Below, in pieces: positions 1-9,062 of a stretch of DNA of 64,000 nt. The stretch covers positions 1 to 64,000 of the forward strand of contig DLKC01000068.1 of NCBI GenBank assembly GCA_002478885.1. The letters are read 5' to 3'. The first letter of the stretch is position 1. Each line of letters opens with the position of its first letter. Source of the stretch: Chitinophagaceae bacterium UBA7600 (GTDB taxonomy: Bacteria; Bacteroidota; Bacteroidia; Chitinophagales; Chitinophagaceae). Made by a program: the position numbers and the translations under genes. Below the pieces are notes generated by a model. It was not told where the DNA came from. It saw only the letters and a list, made by a program, of their open reading frames with translations, and made no database searches.

Positions 1-218
1 GTTGGTAGGGAGTTGGTAGAGGAGGACCGGCAACTTAATATGAACCATAAAAACAAATTCAATTATTGCCGGCCCATGGCATATCCGGGCTTTGTTTTTT
101 AGCCGGCAATGCTGCTAAAACTGCAAGAGCGCAATCCCGAATCGCTCCTCTCTCGGGACAAACAGCGTAAATGCAGCCCAATGGATGCAATCAGCTGGCG
201 CCATAAAAAACATGCTCC

Positions 219-1688
219 TTAGAAACAATCTTTCAGTTGGGGGTAAAGCCTGGTATAGGCCTGGTATTGCCGGCTGTAGACCGTATGGAGCCCCAGATCG
301 GGATGAAACACCGTGCTGGCTGTAAAAAATTGCCGGGATTGCCCGAGGCTGCTGATGACGCCGGTCGCATACATACCAAGCATGGCTGCGCCCAAAGCCG
401 ATGCATCGGGGGCATCCTGGTAAATAACCGGGCGGCCACTTACATCGGCCAGGAGCTGCATCCACCATGCGCTTTGTGTTATGGCGCCGCTGGCATAAAT
501 GCTGTTGACCGGATGGTAGGTTGTTTCGAGTGCGTACAATACCTGCACGAGCGAAAAGGTGATTCCCTCTACAACAGCCCTCGCAAAATGCGCCTTGCTA
601 TGTTGCATTTTAATGCCAGAGAAAACTCCAGCGGCGGACTCGTCGTACACGGGGGCCCGCTCACCGAGCAGGTATGGCAGAAAAAGTAAGCCGTCACTAC
701 CTGCAGGTACAGTAGCAGCCAGTAGCAGTGCATCATCGATATTATTGCCGGTTGCCGAAGGCATGAATTGATCGGCAAACCATTTAAGCACGATACCGGC
801 ATTGTTGGTGCCCCCGCCCGTTATATAGTAGTCTTGAGTAAGTATATACCTGAAAAGCCCGTGCATGTCACCCTTAACCGGGTTTTGTATGGTTGCCCGT
901 ACCGCGCCGCTGGTGCCGGTTGTGATAACGGCCACGCCGGGTTCGAGCGCCGCACAGCCAAGGTTGGCGAGGCAGCCATCGGTGCCCCCGGCAATAAAAG
1001 GGATATCTTTTTCCAGTCCCAGCAATGCCTTTGCAGCCGGCGACAGGTATATGGCATGTGTTGGTTCCACGACCTGCGAAAGCCGCGTTTCATCTATGCC
1101 GGCGAGCTGCAAAGCAGCAGCGCTCCAGCAATGGTTGTAAATATCATAGAGGCCCGAGCTGCTGGCAATGCCTTCATCGACCACATATCTATCAAACAAC
1201 CTGTTGAAAATATATTCTTTGACAGATACAAATTTGTGCGCCTGCTGAAAAACATCCGGCTGTTCCTGGCGCAGCCAGAGCAGTTTGCACAAGGGCGACA
1301 TGGCATGCAGAGGGGTGCCGGTTTGCATGTAGAACTCCTGTCCTTCTGCCGTTTCCCTGAGTTGCTTTGCATAAGCCTTGCTCCTGGTATCGGCCCATGT
1401 AATGGCGTTGGTGAGCTGGTTTCCATTTGCATCAACCGCCAGCAGGCTGTGCATGGCAGCGCTGAATACCACGCAACCGACTTCGGCTGCATCAACGACC
1501 GAAAAGGCCTGCCTCAGTAAGCCTGCCACTGATTGAAAAATAAGGGCAGGGTCCTGCTCGTGCCAGCCCCCCGATGGCTGAAGGGAAACCACCGCGGCCT
1601 TAAAGCTGTGCACGGTTTTGCCTTGCTCATTTACCAAGAGCAGCTTGCAATGGGTGGTGCCGATATCGGCCGCTATTATGAAGGGCAT
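219..1688 (-). CDS. gntK: FGGY-family carbohydrate kinase, probable gluconokinase
   Basis: Cytoplasmic kinase of 489 residues that should phosphorylate gluconate (or a related sugar acid or polyol) with ATP. The N-terminal phosphate-binding motif DIGTTHCK is at residues 8-15, and GGTDGC at 234-239 carries the likely catalytic aspartate (D237). The second phosphate loop, TTGTSGA, follows near 256-262. Length and domain order (FGGY_N then FGGY_C) are normal for the family. It starts 36 bases after the engB stop on the same strand, so the two are probably cotranscribed. The gluconate assignment rests on resemblance to Bacteroidetes gluconokinases; xylulokinase-like substrates cannot be excluded. 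No gluconate permease or dehydratase is adjacent. Confidence 0.85.
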   Translation of the reverse strand: MPFIIAADIGTTHCKLLLVNEQGKTVHSFKAAVVSLQPSGGWHEQDPALIFQSVAGLLRQAFSVVDAAEVGCVVFSAAMHSLLAVDANGNQLTNAITWADTRSKAYAKQLRETAEGQEFYMQTGTPLHAMSPLCKLLWLRQEQPDVFQQAHKFVSVKEYIFNRLFDRYVVDEGIASSSGLYDIYNHCWSAAALQLAGIDETRLSQVVEPTHAIYLSPAAKALLGLEKDIPFIAGGTDGCLANLGCAALEPGVAVITTGTSGAVRATIQNPVKGDMHGLFRYILTQDYYITGGGTNNAGIVLKWFADQFMPSATGNNIDDALLLAATVPAGSDGLLFLPYLLGERAPVYDESAAGVFSGIKMQHSKAHFARAVVEGITFSLVQVLYALETTYHPVNSIYASGAITQSAWWMQLLADVSGRPVIYQDAPDASALGAAMLGMYATGVISSLGQSRQFFTASTVFHPDLGLHTVYSRQYQAYTRLYPQLKDCF

Positions 1689-1724
1689 AAGCTTATTATT
1701 GAACGGGGGTTGCGGAAAAGCCGG

Positions 1725-2336
1725 TTAGTGCCCCGCTTCAGATGCGCGTTTATTGCACTCATCGATGAAGCGGAGTATTTCTTCCCTACCGGCTTTTTCC
1801 TTAACGCTTGAAACGAAGTGTTGTGGCAAAAACTGCCAGGTAAGTTTCATGGTATCGAGAAAGGTCTGTACGTTTCGTTGCACAACGCCCGGTTTCTCTT
1901 TGTCAGCTTTTGTAAAAACAAGGTTGAAGGGTACATTCCATCGGCCAAGCTGGTTTACAAATGCGAGGTCGTTCTGCTGGGGCTTGTGACGGCTATCGAT
2001 CAGTACAAAAACATTCAGCAGGTTTGCCCGTTTGCGCAGGTAGTCTTCGATCATTTTTTCCCAGGCCTTCCGCTGCTGCTGCGAAATCTTTGCGTAGCCG
2101 TACCCTGGCAGGTCTACCAGGAACCAACTGCTGTTCACCAGGAAATGATTGATGAGTTTTGTCTTGCCCGGGGCGGAAGATGTTTTGGCAAGGTTTTCCC
2201 GCTGGCAAATCATGTTGATCAGTGATGATTTGCCCACATTGCTGCGCCCGATAAAGGCATATTCGGGTTTATCAGGCTTTGGGCATTGTTCAACTGCCGG
2301 CGAAGACACTACATAAACAGCATTGTTTACTTTCAT
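1725..2336 (-). CDS. engB: Ribosome biogenesis GTP-binding protein EngB (YsxC/YihA)
   Basis: Small GTPase of 203 residues needed for assembly of the large ribosomal subunit. G1 is GRSNVGKSS at residues 30-38, G3 is DLPG at 75-78 followed by the family signature GYAK, and G4 is TKAD at 143-146; SSVK near the C-terminus serves as G5. Length is normal for EngB. The start begins MKVNNAVYVVSSP, matching the usual short lead-in to the G domain. A hairpin terminator for the upstream gene lies just before it, so engB and the downstream sugar kinase probably form their own unit. A box resembling the Bacteroidetes -7 element (TTATTTTG) lies a few bases before the start. Confidence 0.95.
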   Translation of the reverse strand: MKVNNAVYVVSSPAVEQCPKPDKPEYAFIGRSNVGKSSLINMICQRENLAKTSSAPGKTKLINHFLVNSSWFLVDLPGYGYAKISQQQRKAWEKMIEDYLRKRANLLNVFVLIDSRHKPQQNDLAFVNQLGRWNVPFNLVFTKADKEKPGVVQRNVQTFLDTMKLTWQFLPQHFVSSVKEKAGREEILRFIDECNKRASEAGH

Positions 2337-2350
2337 AGTTGCAAAATAAC

Positions 2351-2379
2351 AAAGAGCAGGCGAGAATTGCCTGCTCTTT
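2351..2379 (-). terminator. Hairpin terminator after the haem-binding gene
   Basis: An 11-bp perfect inverted repeat (AAAGAGCAGGC paired with GCCTGCTCTTT) with a 7-base loop lies between the stop of the haem-binding gene and the engB start. On the minus strand it runs into a short T-rich stretch. A/T runs on both sides make direction hard to judge, but position favours termination of the minus-strand gene upstream. Confidence 0.7.
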
Positions 2380-2401
2380 TAAAATAGTCCCGTTTTGCCG
2401 G

Positions 2402-2893
2402 TTAACTTCGCTTTTTGATAACGAGGCTGTCGGCAGGATAGTGTGCCTCCAGGCTATCCCTTACGGACTCACTCAATCGGATCAATATTTTTTTATCCGC
2501 TTCACTTAAAATCGCGTCGCGGTGAATAAGCGTGTAGGAAGAAAGCGGCATCTCATCTTCATCGATCTGTTCCTTCAGTTCCTCCATTTTTTTGTATTGC
2601 CTTGCAGGGGCGTACGTTGCAAATTCATTAAAATTGAGCTCGCGTTTACCTTCTTCCACGTGATTGTTCAGCCACCATGCAACAGGTTGTATGGAGTTGT
2701 ACCACGGATATACCGTGTTATTGCTGTGACAGTCGTAGCACGAAGCAGTAAGGATGTGTTGGGCCTCAACAGATACAGGATATACTTTACTTATATCGTT
2801 TGGCTGTACGCCGTCGGCTGTATTTTTTTCCGGGTGAAAAAATTGTATCAGCACTAACACGATTACCAGTGCAGGCAGGATCTTCTTTTTCAT
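2402..2893 (-). CDS. Haem-binding domain protein (cytochrome-like)
   Basis: Protein of 163 residues with an N-terminal hydrophobic segment (about residues 4-19) that should act as a signal anchor or signal peptide, followed by one c-type haem attachment site CYDCH at residues 52-56. The following stretch, NNTVYPWYNSIQPVAWW, is typical of the Haem_bd family (PF14376) of Bacteroidetes. The protein probably sits in the periplasm on the inner membrane and carries electrons, but no redox partner is adjacent. It is a single-gene unit: a hairpin terminator follows it and 223 bases separate it from the gene upstream. Confidence 0.8.
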   Translation of the reverse strand: MKKKILPALVIVLVLIQFFHPEKNTADGVQPNDISKVYPVSVEAQHILTASCYDCHSNNTVYPWYNSIQPVAWWLNNHVEEGKRELNFNEFATYAPARQYKKMEELKEQIDEDEMPLSSYTLIHRDAILSEADKKILIRLSESVRDSLEAHYPADSLVIKKRS

Positions 2894-3116
2894 AAAACTT
2901 AATTGAGATGAATATTATTCTTACGCGTATAAAGGTACTGCACACATAAGCGATGTAAGAAAGTAAATCTATCAACCCGGTGAATGATGAGATGAACAGG
3001 TTCAACTAAAGAAAAGTTGTAAAGCAGCCACTGTTACCGGCTGTACCGCGCATGGCATCCAGGTTGTGTCACTCCCTTGTGCTTCCTGTTCAATAATGGG
3101 CAATAACGGCCTGCGG

Positions 3117-3608
3117 TTATTTGCTTTTTGGTTTAAAGCTCCAGGTAAAATAGAATTCGGCCACGATCTCATCTGACTGGTTAAGACCGAGGGTATGACA
3201 GAGCACGGTCTTTGCTTCACCACTGGCAATGGCCTCTTCCACCACCTCATTTATCTTAAGGCCATCGTTACAAATGAAAACGATTTTGCCGGTAGCTTTT
3301 TTATGAAAGACCGATTTCATATTGACCGGCAACATACTAATGCGGGGTCTTCGTTTATAGATGGCGCTCATGCAAAGGATGCCGGTGCTTATTTCAGCGG
3401 CCATGGTCAGAATGCCGAGGTAAATGGATTGAAAAGGATTTTTGTTGAACCATTTCTGCGGCACGGAAAGCCTTGCGCATGTTTCTGATAAATCAACCAG
3501 CTTTATGCCTGCAAAAAAAGCAGCGGGCAGGTTTTCCAACATATATAAACGGTACTTTATGGGATGTGTGATCTCTGCTTTATAACTATTGAAGTTCGGA
3601 TTCATCAT
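3117..3608 (-). CDS. DUF4442 hotdog-fold protein
   Basis: Protein of 163 residues matching the DUF4442 family (PF14539), a hotdog-fold group related to acyl-CoA thioesterases. The conserved core includes KWFNKNPFQSIYLG and LTMAAEISTG around residues 53-76, the usual place of the hotdog helix. No signal peptide is visible, so it is probably cytoplasmic. Substrate is unknown; a thioesterase activity is only inferred from fold. The start chosen begins MMNPNFNSYKAEI; the second Met would change the protein by one residue. It is flanked by 222 and 175 bases of non-coding sequence and looks monocistronic. Confidence 0.75.
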   Translation of the reverse strand: MMNPNFNSYKAEITHPIKYRLYMLENLPAAFFAGIKLVDLSETCARLSVPQKWFNKNPFQSIYLGILTMAAEISTGILCMSAIYKRRPRISMLPVNMKSVFHKKATGKIVFICNDGLKINEVVEEAIASGEAKTVLCHTLGLNQSDEIVAEFYFTWSFKPKSK

Positions 3609-3783
3609 ATGCTGCTGATAAATATTATTGGCGGAAAGGTACAGGCGGGTTTATTTATGCGCAAATTAATGTTACCTAAAGCACCGTAAGCACCAGGGTG
3701 CAATACCGGTACTATGGCCCATCAACGCCGATCACAAATTGAGCCGGTCCCCGCCTTTCAGCTTGTTCACTGCAGTGCAATGG

Positions 3784-5355
3784 TTATTGCTTGTCAATCT
3801 CCACGATGCAGGCTACGGCAGCTTTATCGCCGTCACGGGCCTGGGTTTTAAAGCCCATGCTGCCGTCTGCTGCACCAGTGAAGCTTACACCACTGATTGC
3901 CTGCTCACGTATTGCGGCGTTAACGGCCTGTGCGAAGCCGAGCGAACGGCTACTGTTGACCGCATCATTGAGCCGGAACACGTTCATGGAATCTTTGCTT
4001 ACCACAACTGCCATCCAGTCTTTGTTACCAATACTGTCGGCCATCATGCTCATGCCTCGGGGAAATAAGCGGTATCCCGTTATACCACAATAGGGCGAGA
4101 ACTTAGTTTTTGTAGGGTCTGCCTTTGTTGGATAAGGAAACAATACATAGCTGCTTCCGTCGGTTTCCAAACCCAGCACATAAACATAACAGGCCGCGCT
4201 GTTTTTTACCTCCATCTTAAACTGTGTACCTTTAATAATGGGGCCGGTGGTTTGAAAAGTATTGCCAGCCCTTAACTTTAAGGGAATGTATTGCTTTGTT
4301 TTGTTGTCCACCAGACCGATGCTGCATTCCAGGTTTTGTGCCGCAGCGCTTCCGCGTTTGGGCATTGGATTTAGGCCATAGGCTTCCCGCACGAATTGTT
4401 TAAAGTCGCTGTAGCGCACCCATGCAACGCCATTCTGCCCCCATTGCGATCCCCAGCTGTTGAGTATCTGAAAAGCGCCCCCCTCCTTACGGTCGTCGTA
4501 GCCGATGACACACATGGCATGTCCGCCAAATCCCATCATGGAATAATCCTGGTCCTGTGGATGCCATATTTCCTGTCCCATCATGCCTTGCATAAAACTG
4601 CCGCCGACCATCATGCCTATAACAACCGGCACGTCTTTACTAAGGTGTTCTTTAATGGCATAAAGGCTGATATTGTCTACATTGTCGCCGCGGGTTAACC
4701 TGGTAAAGCCGAGCATCCGGTATTGCGACGCGTCGCGCATCACTTGTGAAGAGGGCTGCCGGCTGCAATCCTGGTCATTGTAGGGAAATTCGTCCAGGGG
4801 AACAGCGCCAACTTTGGTAAGGTTTTCCATTGCCCTGATGATATAGCTACCCTGGCACCCGTCGAGCCCGATCTGGTTGTACATGAAGGATGGGCTAAAG
4901 GCCGTTTGGTTAGGATTAAAGCCGGCGCTGCTCGCTTCAAGAATCGTCCGGGCGCCATAGGCACTGCTCCATGCCACGCAGCTACCCTGCTGGCCCTGGT
5001 CGCCGGGTGCCGGAGCAAATTTTAGCAGCGACACTGCTTCGGGAAGTGTATTCTTCGTTTCATCCAGGCCCTCGTAAACAGGTGCTTTGTCGAACTCTCT
5101 CGGGTCGAGCACACCGCCGGTAGCAAACGAAGAAATGTTTTGCATCATACCGCTGCAACCGTCTTTAAAATACAGAAAGCCGGCCACAATCAATACCAGC
5201 ACTAACCCGACAGGATTGCGGATTAATCCGAACAATAAAGCGATCAGCGAGCCTCCTCCGCCACCTCCCGGGAAACGGCCGCCACCGCCACCACTGCGGC
5301 CCTGGTTGGAATTATCAAAACTGTCATTAGGGTCATCGACCATACGAATAGGCAT
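3784..5355 (-). CDS. Membrane-anchored C1 (papain-like) cysteine peptidase with DUF4384-like C-terminus
   Basis: Protein of 523 residues. Residues 1-36 are charged then extremely glycine-rich; one transmembrane segment follows at about 38-62, with no classical signal peptide, so the catalytic part probably faces the periplasm. The papain-type triad is visible: Cys126 in QGSCVAW, His279 in GGHAMCVIGYD and Asn299 in ILNSWGSQWG. The C-terminal region (about 345-523) resembles DUF4384, seen fused to peptidases and kinases in Bacteroidetes (VYVLGLETDGSSYVLFP). It is monocistronic with about 287 bases upstream. Substrate is unknown. Peptidase family assignment is firm; topology and the DUF4384 call are inferred. 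Confidence 0.85.
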   Translation of the reverse strand: MPIRMVDDPNDSFDNSNQGRSGGGGGRFPGGGGGGSLIALLFGLIRNPVGLVLVLIVAGFLYFKDGCSGMMQNISSFATGGVLDPREFDKAPVYEGLDETKNTLPEAVSLLKFAPAPGDQGQQGSCVAWSSAYGARTILEASSAGFNPNQTAFSPSFMYNQIGLDGCQGSYIIRAMENLTKVGAVPLDEFPYNDQDCSRQPSSQVMRDASQYRMLGFTRLTRGDNVDNISLYAIKEHLSKDVPVVIGMMVGGSFMQGMMGQEIWHPQDQDYSMMGFGGHAMCVIGYDDRKEGGAFQILNSWGSQWGQNGVAWVRYSDFKQFVREAYGLNPMPKRGSAAAQNLECSIGLVDNKTKQYIPLKLRAGNTFQTTGPIIKGTQFKMEVKNSAACYVYVLGLETDGSSYVLFPYPTKADPTKTKFSPYCGITGYRLFPRGMSMMADSIGNKDWMAVVVSKDSMNVFRLNDAVNSSRSLGFAQAVNAAIREQAISGVSFTGAADGSMGFKTQARDGDKAAVACIVEIDKQ

Positions 5356-5552
5356 AGCAGCAAATTTTAGGTTACTAATTTAAGTGAAAGATGTTTTGGT
5401 TCGGAAGTTAAATTCGGGGACCGCGCTGTTACTCAATTGTTGAGCTTCTTTATTTAATCAACACCGCAGTGTTCAGAACGAGGATCAACAGGAGGAATCA
5501 GGAATAACATGAATTTATACTGATCATTGACATTTTTTAGTACAAGAGTTCA

Positions 5553-5578
5553 ATGCCGGATAGCCGGCACTTCAGCGC
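5553..5578 (+). repeat. 26-bp GC-rich repeat, copy 1
   Basis: Starts ATGCCGGATAGCCGGCACTT and ends CAGCGC. It shares 22 of 26 positions with 23033-23058 and is close to the reverse complement of 33865-33889. It contains the palindromic core GCCGGATAGCCGGC. It lies in the gap between the cysteine peptidase and alanine dehydrogenase genes. Confidence 0.45.
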
Positions 5579-5642
5579 TACGATGGTGCCATGAAAAATG
5601 ACAACAGGGAAAATAATAAAACCGGTATCCTTTGTGTTTAGC

Positions 5643-6857
5643 TTATCGCCTGCTTGCAATAAGCAGGTTAAGATCGGTGAATTTCAGATCAAAGCGCTGG
5701 CTGATATAGAAATTGGTAAGGTGACCTTTGTACATATAAATGCCATGGCGCATGTTGAAATTGTGCCAGACCATTTCGTCGAACCCGCCTTCATCGCTGG
5801 CTTTAAGGAGCAGTGGCATCAATACGTTGCTGATGGCGTGGCTGGCTGTGCGTGCAAAGCCGCTGGGTATATTTGGCACGCAATAATGGATAACGCCGTG
5901 TTTTACAAAAACGGGATGCTGGTGGGTAGTGATCTCGCTTGTTTCGAAACAGCCACCGCGGTCGATGCTTACATCGATGATGATGCTGCCGGTACGCATG
6001 CCACTGACCATTTCTTCCGTAACCACGACAGGGCTTCTGCCTGACTCATGGCTGAGTGCACCCACGGCCACTTCGCAGGTCTTCAACTGTTTGAATAGTA
6101 TTTTTGGTTCAATAACACTGGTCCAGACCCTTACCCCAAGGTTGTTCTGAAGCCGTTTAAGCCGGTACACATTATTGTCAAACACCTTCACCGATGCTCC
6201 GAGGGCGAGGGCTGTTCTTGTAGCGAATTCACCCACCACCCCTGCACCGATAATGATCACTTTTGTAGGGGGTATGCCGCTGATACCACCTAGCAAAACG
6301 CCCTTGCCATTATCCTGGCTGCCGAGGTACTGGCCTGCAATAAGCATTACTGCACTACCGGCAATTTCGCTCATACTCCTGACGATTGGGTAGGTACCGC
6401 TTTCGTCTTTGAGGTTTTCAAAGCCGAGCGCCGTGATGCGTTTTTCCATCATCCGCTCCACGATATTTCTTTTCAGCACGGACAAATGTATCGGTGAAAT
6501 GATTGTTTGGTTGAGTTGCAAATGATCAAGGTCTTCCTGAACCACCGGGGCGCTTTTTATAAGGATTGGTGCCTTATATACTTCGGCTTTATCGTAGGCG
6601 ATCCTGGCGCCTGCGTCGCTGAAATCTTTATCGGAATATTTGCTGCCTTCACCTGCAGTGGTTTCTACTACCACATCATGACCATTATCGACCAAAACCC
6701 CCACTGCGTCGGGGATCAGGGCCACCCTGTTTTCCTGGAAAGCGACCTCTTTTGGCAAGCCGATATGCAGTCTTGCACTTTTTGATTTAATGTCAAGCGT
6801 TTCTTCCAGGGTCTCGTAACTAAAGGATGTGCTTACTATGGGTTTTGCCTTTGCCAT
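5643..6857 (-). CDS. ald: Alanine dehydrogenase
   Basis: NAD-dependent oxidoreductase of 404 residues interconverting L-alanine and pyruvate plus ammonia. The N-terminal AlaDh/PNT domain carries GLPKEVAFQENRVALIPDAV from about residue 33, with the substrate-binding Arg and Lys, and ISPIHLSVL with the conserved His near residue 121. The Rossmann fold has GAGVVGEFATRTALALGA near 205-222. About 30 extra N-terminal residues compared with Bacillus Ald are usual in Bacteroidetes homologues, which supports the chosen start. A transhydrogenase alpha subunit is the main alternative, but no pntB partner is present. It may share a promoter with tsaE 95 bases upstream. Confidence 0.88.
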   Translation of the reverse strand: MAKAKPIVSTSFSYETLEETLDIKSKSARLHIGLPKEVAFQENRVALIPDAVGVLVDNGHDVVVETTAGEGSKYSDKDFSDAGARIAYDKAEVYKAPILIKSAPVVQEDLDHLQLNQTIISPIHLSVLKRNIVERMMEKRITALGFENLKDESGTYPIVRSMSEIAGSAVMLIAGQYLGSQDNGKGVLLGGISGIPPTKVIIIGAGVVGEFATRTALALGASVKVFDNNVYRLKRLQNNLGVRVWTSVIEPKILFKQLKTCEVAVGALSHESGRSPVVVTEEMVSGMRTGSIIIDVSIDRGGCFETSEITTHQHPVFVKHGVIHYCVPNIPSGFARTASHAISNVLMPLLLKASDEGGFDEMVWHNFNMRHGIYMYKGHLTNFYISQRFDLKFTDLNLLIASRR

Positions 6858-6952
6858 GTCGCTGTTAAAATTTAAGATCGCGGGTTATTGTTAAAATTAA
6901 TCAATTTTAGCCGCTCCGGCGGTATTTGAAGTGCATTGGATTTAAGAAAGGC

Positions 6953-7369
6953 TTACAACAGGAAAGCTTTTAGCTTTCTTGTATGTTCATTTACCAGGCC
7001 AAGCTGAATATGCAATATATTTTCGGTAAGCAAACCAGGTGCATTTCCGGGCCATTCCACGAAGCAAAAATTGCCACTGAGGAGGCAATCTTCTACACCG
7101 GCCTTTTCTGCTTCTTCCTCCCCGGCGAGACGATACCAGTCCATATGATAGATGGTGCCGGCCATATTACTTTTATATTCGTTGATGATGGAAAAAGTTG
7201 GACTGCTGATGGTATCCTTAACCTGCAGATATACACATAGCTGATGAATGAGCGTGGTTTTGCCTACGCCCATTTCGCCGAAAAAAGCCCAGATTTTTAT
7301 ATGCCCGAATGTATTCCAGAGCTTACCGGCCACCCTGGCGAGCTCAGGCTGTTGATAAATTATCTCCAT
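6953..7369 (-). CDS. tsaE: tRNA threonylcarbamoyladenosine biosynthesis ATPase TsaE
   Basis: P-loop ATPase of 138 residues that works with TsaB and TsaD to make the t6A modification of ANN-decoding tRNAs. Walker A is GEMGVGKTT at residues 31-39; the family signatures SSPTFSIINEY (switch I region) and MDWYRL follow. Length is normal for TsaE. The start MEIIYQQPELARVA agrees with homologues. It is divergent from the M48 peptidase gene, with 117 bases between the two starts, and is followed by ald. Confidence 0.93.
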   Translation of the reverse strand: MEIIYQQPELARVAGKLWNTFGHIKIWAFFGEMGVGKTTLIHQLCVYLQVKDTISSPTFSIINEYKSNMAGTIYHMDWYRLAGEEEAEKAGVEDCLLSGNFCFVEWPGNAPGLLTENILHIQLGLVNEHTRKLKAFLL

Positions 7370-7486
7370 GATATTTAATATTGACTTTATAAAAGTCGTT
7401 GCCAGGCAAAGATATTGCTAATGAGATTTTGTTATTTTGCCCGCCAATAAACCGATTGGCAATTCAATAATGAAAAAACACGATCT

Positions 7487-8293
7487 ATGAAAAGAACGAT
7501 CCCTGCATTTTTCGCTGCTATCCTCCTTAACCTGTCCTGCGCAAAAAACGGTATAACCGGCAGGAGCCAGTTGTCACTGGTTTCGGAAAAAGAGCTGGAA
7601 ACAACGGCTGTGAACCAATACCAGTCTTTTTTATCAACGAGCAAGGTTGTCAGCAGTACCGGCAGCAAAGATGCTGAAATGGTGAAACGTGTGGGCACAA
7701 GAATCGCCAGCGCGATAACAGCTTATTATAATTCAAAGGGTCTAAGCAGTGCGCTTAAAGACTATCAATGGGAGTTCAACCTGGTAGATAACAAGGAAGT
7801 CAACGCCTGGTGTATGCCCGGGGGTAAAGTGGTGGTTTACACTGGCATCCTACCGGTTACGCAGAACGAGGCCGCCCTGGCAATAGTGCTGGGTCACGAA
7901 ATTACGCATGCTGTTGCAGGGCATGGCCGTGAAAGGATGAGCCAGGCCATGGTAGCCCAGGGTATACAGTTGGCCGGCAACATAGCCTTGTACAATGATC
8001 CCCAGGCTGTAAATATTTTCAATAGTGTTTACGGGCCGGGGGCACAGGTAGGCGTGCTACTGCCCAACTCTCGGAAGCAAGAACTGGAGGCCGACCATTA
8101 TGGGCTGATCTTCGCAGCTATGGCTGGGTATAATCCTGAAGAAGCAATACCCTTTTGGCAAAGAATGGCCAAACTGTCCGGGGCAACCGGCTCATCAGCA
8201 TTTTTGAGCGACCACCCTTCGGATGAAGACAGGATCAAAAAACTACAGGAATTAATGCCTGAGGCGCTCAAATATTATCAACCGGCCAGGTAG
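7487..8293 (+). CDS. M48 family metallopeptidase, probable lipoprotein
   Basis: Protein of 268 residues with the zinc site HEITH at 137-141 and the third ligand Glu201 in LEADHYG, both diagnostic of the M48 family (loosely OMA1/BepA/LoiP-like). The N-terminus has a hydrophobic segment ending LLNLSC at Cys18, a plausible but non-canonical lipobox, so it may be anchored in the periplasm or outer membrane. Role inferred from the family: degradation of misfolded envelope proteins. It is a compact, membrane-helix-free version like LoiP. Starts ATGAAAAGAACG at 7487. Confidence 0.87.
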   Translation: MKRTIPAFFAAILLNLSCAKNGITGRSQLSLVSEKELETTAVNQYQSFLSTSKVVSSTGSKDAEMVKRVGTRIASAITAYYNSKGLSSALKDYQWEFNLVDNKEVNAWCMPGGKVVVYTGILPVTQNEAALAIVLGHEITHAVAGHGRERMSQAMVAQGIQLAGNIALYNDPQAVNIFNSVYGPGAQVGVLLPNSRKQELEADHYGLIFAAMAGYNPEEAIPFWQRMAKLSGATGSSAFLSDHPSDEDRIKKLQELMPEALKYYQPAR

Positions 8294-8349
8294 ACCTAAT
8301 AATCAGGCGTCGTTAAAATTCCCTGAGAACGGGCAAAATTGCCCCGTAA

Positions 8350-8382
8350 TTGCATTTTTGTTCAATAAAATTGTTACTTTTG
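8350..8382 (+). promoter_or_regulatory. Bacteroidetes-type promoter for the DUF3052-like gene
   Basis: TTG at 8350-8352 and TACTTTTG at 8375-8382, an exact TAnnTTTG -7 box, with 22 bases between them. The expected transcription start is near 8388, giving a leader of about 28 bases before the ATG at 8417. Confidence 0.6.
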
Positions 8383-8416
8383 CACTCCTTTCTATTAACC
8401 TTAAATTAATTTAAGG

Positions 8417-8863
8417 ATGTTAACAAACAGTTTTCTTGAGAAATTAGAGCTTAAAGACGAAAAGAATCTGCTCATACAGGGATTACCGTCTTCCATTGAA
8501 AAGCATTTCGCCAAACTTTCTTATGCAAAAAATGTTACCCCGCTTTTGAAAAGCCGGAAAATAGATTTTGCTTTGGTATTTGCCGTTAATCATCATCAGC
8601 TTTGCAATATTCTTGATGAGATTTTCCCGGCTTTGCACATAGAAAGTAAGCTTTGGATTGCTTATCCGAAAACTTCCAGCAAGATTGCCAGCGATCTTAA
8701 CAGGGATTGCAGCTGGCAGGTTTTAAGTGAAAGTGAGTACGAAAGTGTTGCGGAAGTTACACTCGATCACGTATGGACAGCGATGCATTTCAAAAAATTT
8801 GAACAAAAGGCTGTAAACATCAAACCTTTCAACAAGAGAAAGGAGAAACTGGCCATGGCTTAA
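8417..8863 (+). CDS. DUF3052-like protein
   Basis: Small soluble protein of 148 residues, no signal peptide or membrane segment. The middle (LPSSIEKHFAKL ... FALVFAVNHHQLCNIL ... SKLWIAYPKTSSKIASDL) and the end (LDHVWTAMHFKK) match the layout of DUF3052, a family of unknown function with a Rossmann-like look in which the same 'LW-AYPK' and 'D--W-A-RF' positions are conserved. It has its own promoter and a strong hairpin terminator, so it is expressed alone. No function is known. Confidence 0.65.
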   Translation: MLTNSFLEKLELKDEKNLLIQGLPSSIEKHFAKLSYAKNVTPLLKSRKIDFALVFAVNHHQLCNILDEIFPALHIESKLWIAYPKTSSKIASDLNRDCSWQVLSESEYESVAEVTLDHVWTAMHFKKFEQKAVNIKPFNKRKEKLAMA

Positions 8864-8925
8864 TTAGCTATTCAAATCAATGTGCTGTCTTTGTTTGATG
8901 GGTTTTTTGCCCGTCAGTACTGTGG

Positions 8926-8960
8926 GAATGCTTTCATCAAAATGGTGAAAGCATTCTTAT
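8926..8960 (+). terminator. Hairpin terminator after the DUF3052-like gene
   Basis: GAATGCTTTCA at 8926-8936 pairs perfectly with TGAAAGCATTC at 8946-8956; a further GC pair and a wobble can extend the stem inwards. It is followed by TTATTT. Confidence 0.75.
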
Positions 8961-9014
8961 TTACACCCCAACACAGCTTCGTAAGGTATCACAGCCAAAG
9001 TTTATCGATTTTGG

Positions 9015-9062
9015 GACCCCGGCTACTGCACTTTTTTGCGGCACCTGTTGCGTCGCACACTT
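9015..9062 (+). repeat. Bipartite intergenic repeat, copy 1
   Basis: Box A GACCCCGGC at 9015-9023, a 23-base spacer, then box B GTTGCGTCGCACACTT at 9047-9062. After the T's it continues CAGCGCCATCG rather than GTAC, which resembles the end of the 26-bp repeat family. It lies between two plus-strand genes. Confidence 0.75.

Noticed and set aside
1..102. Open frame entering from the left edge on the plus strand, ending TAG at 100-102
   Set aside because: Only 33 codons with no recognisable features; an open stretch of this length is expected by chance fairly often.
768..1520. 250-codon plus-strand frame opposite gluconokinase
   Set aside because: Antisense shadow of a clearly conserved gene; its translation has no domain-like features.
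4731..4745. GCGACGCGTCGC inside the cysteine peptidase gene
   Set aside because: Coding sequence with a different palindrome and no box A; not a repeat copy.
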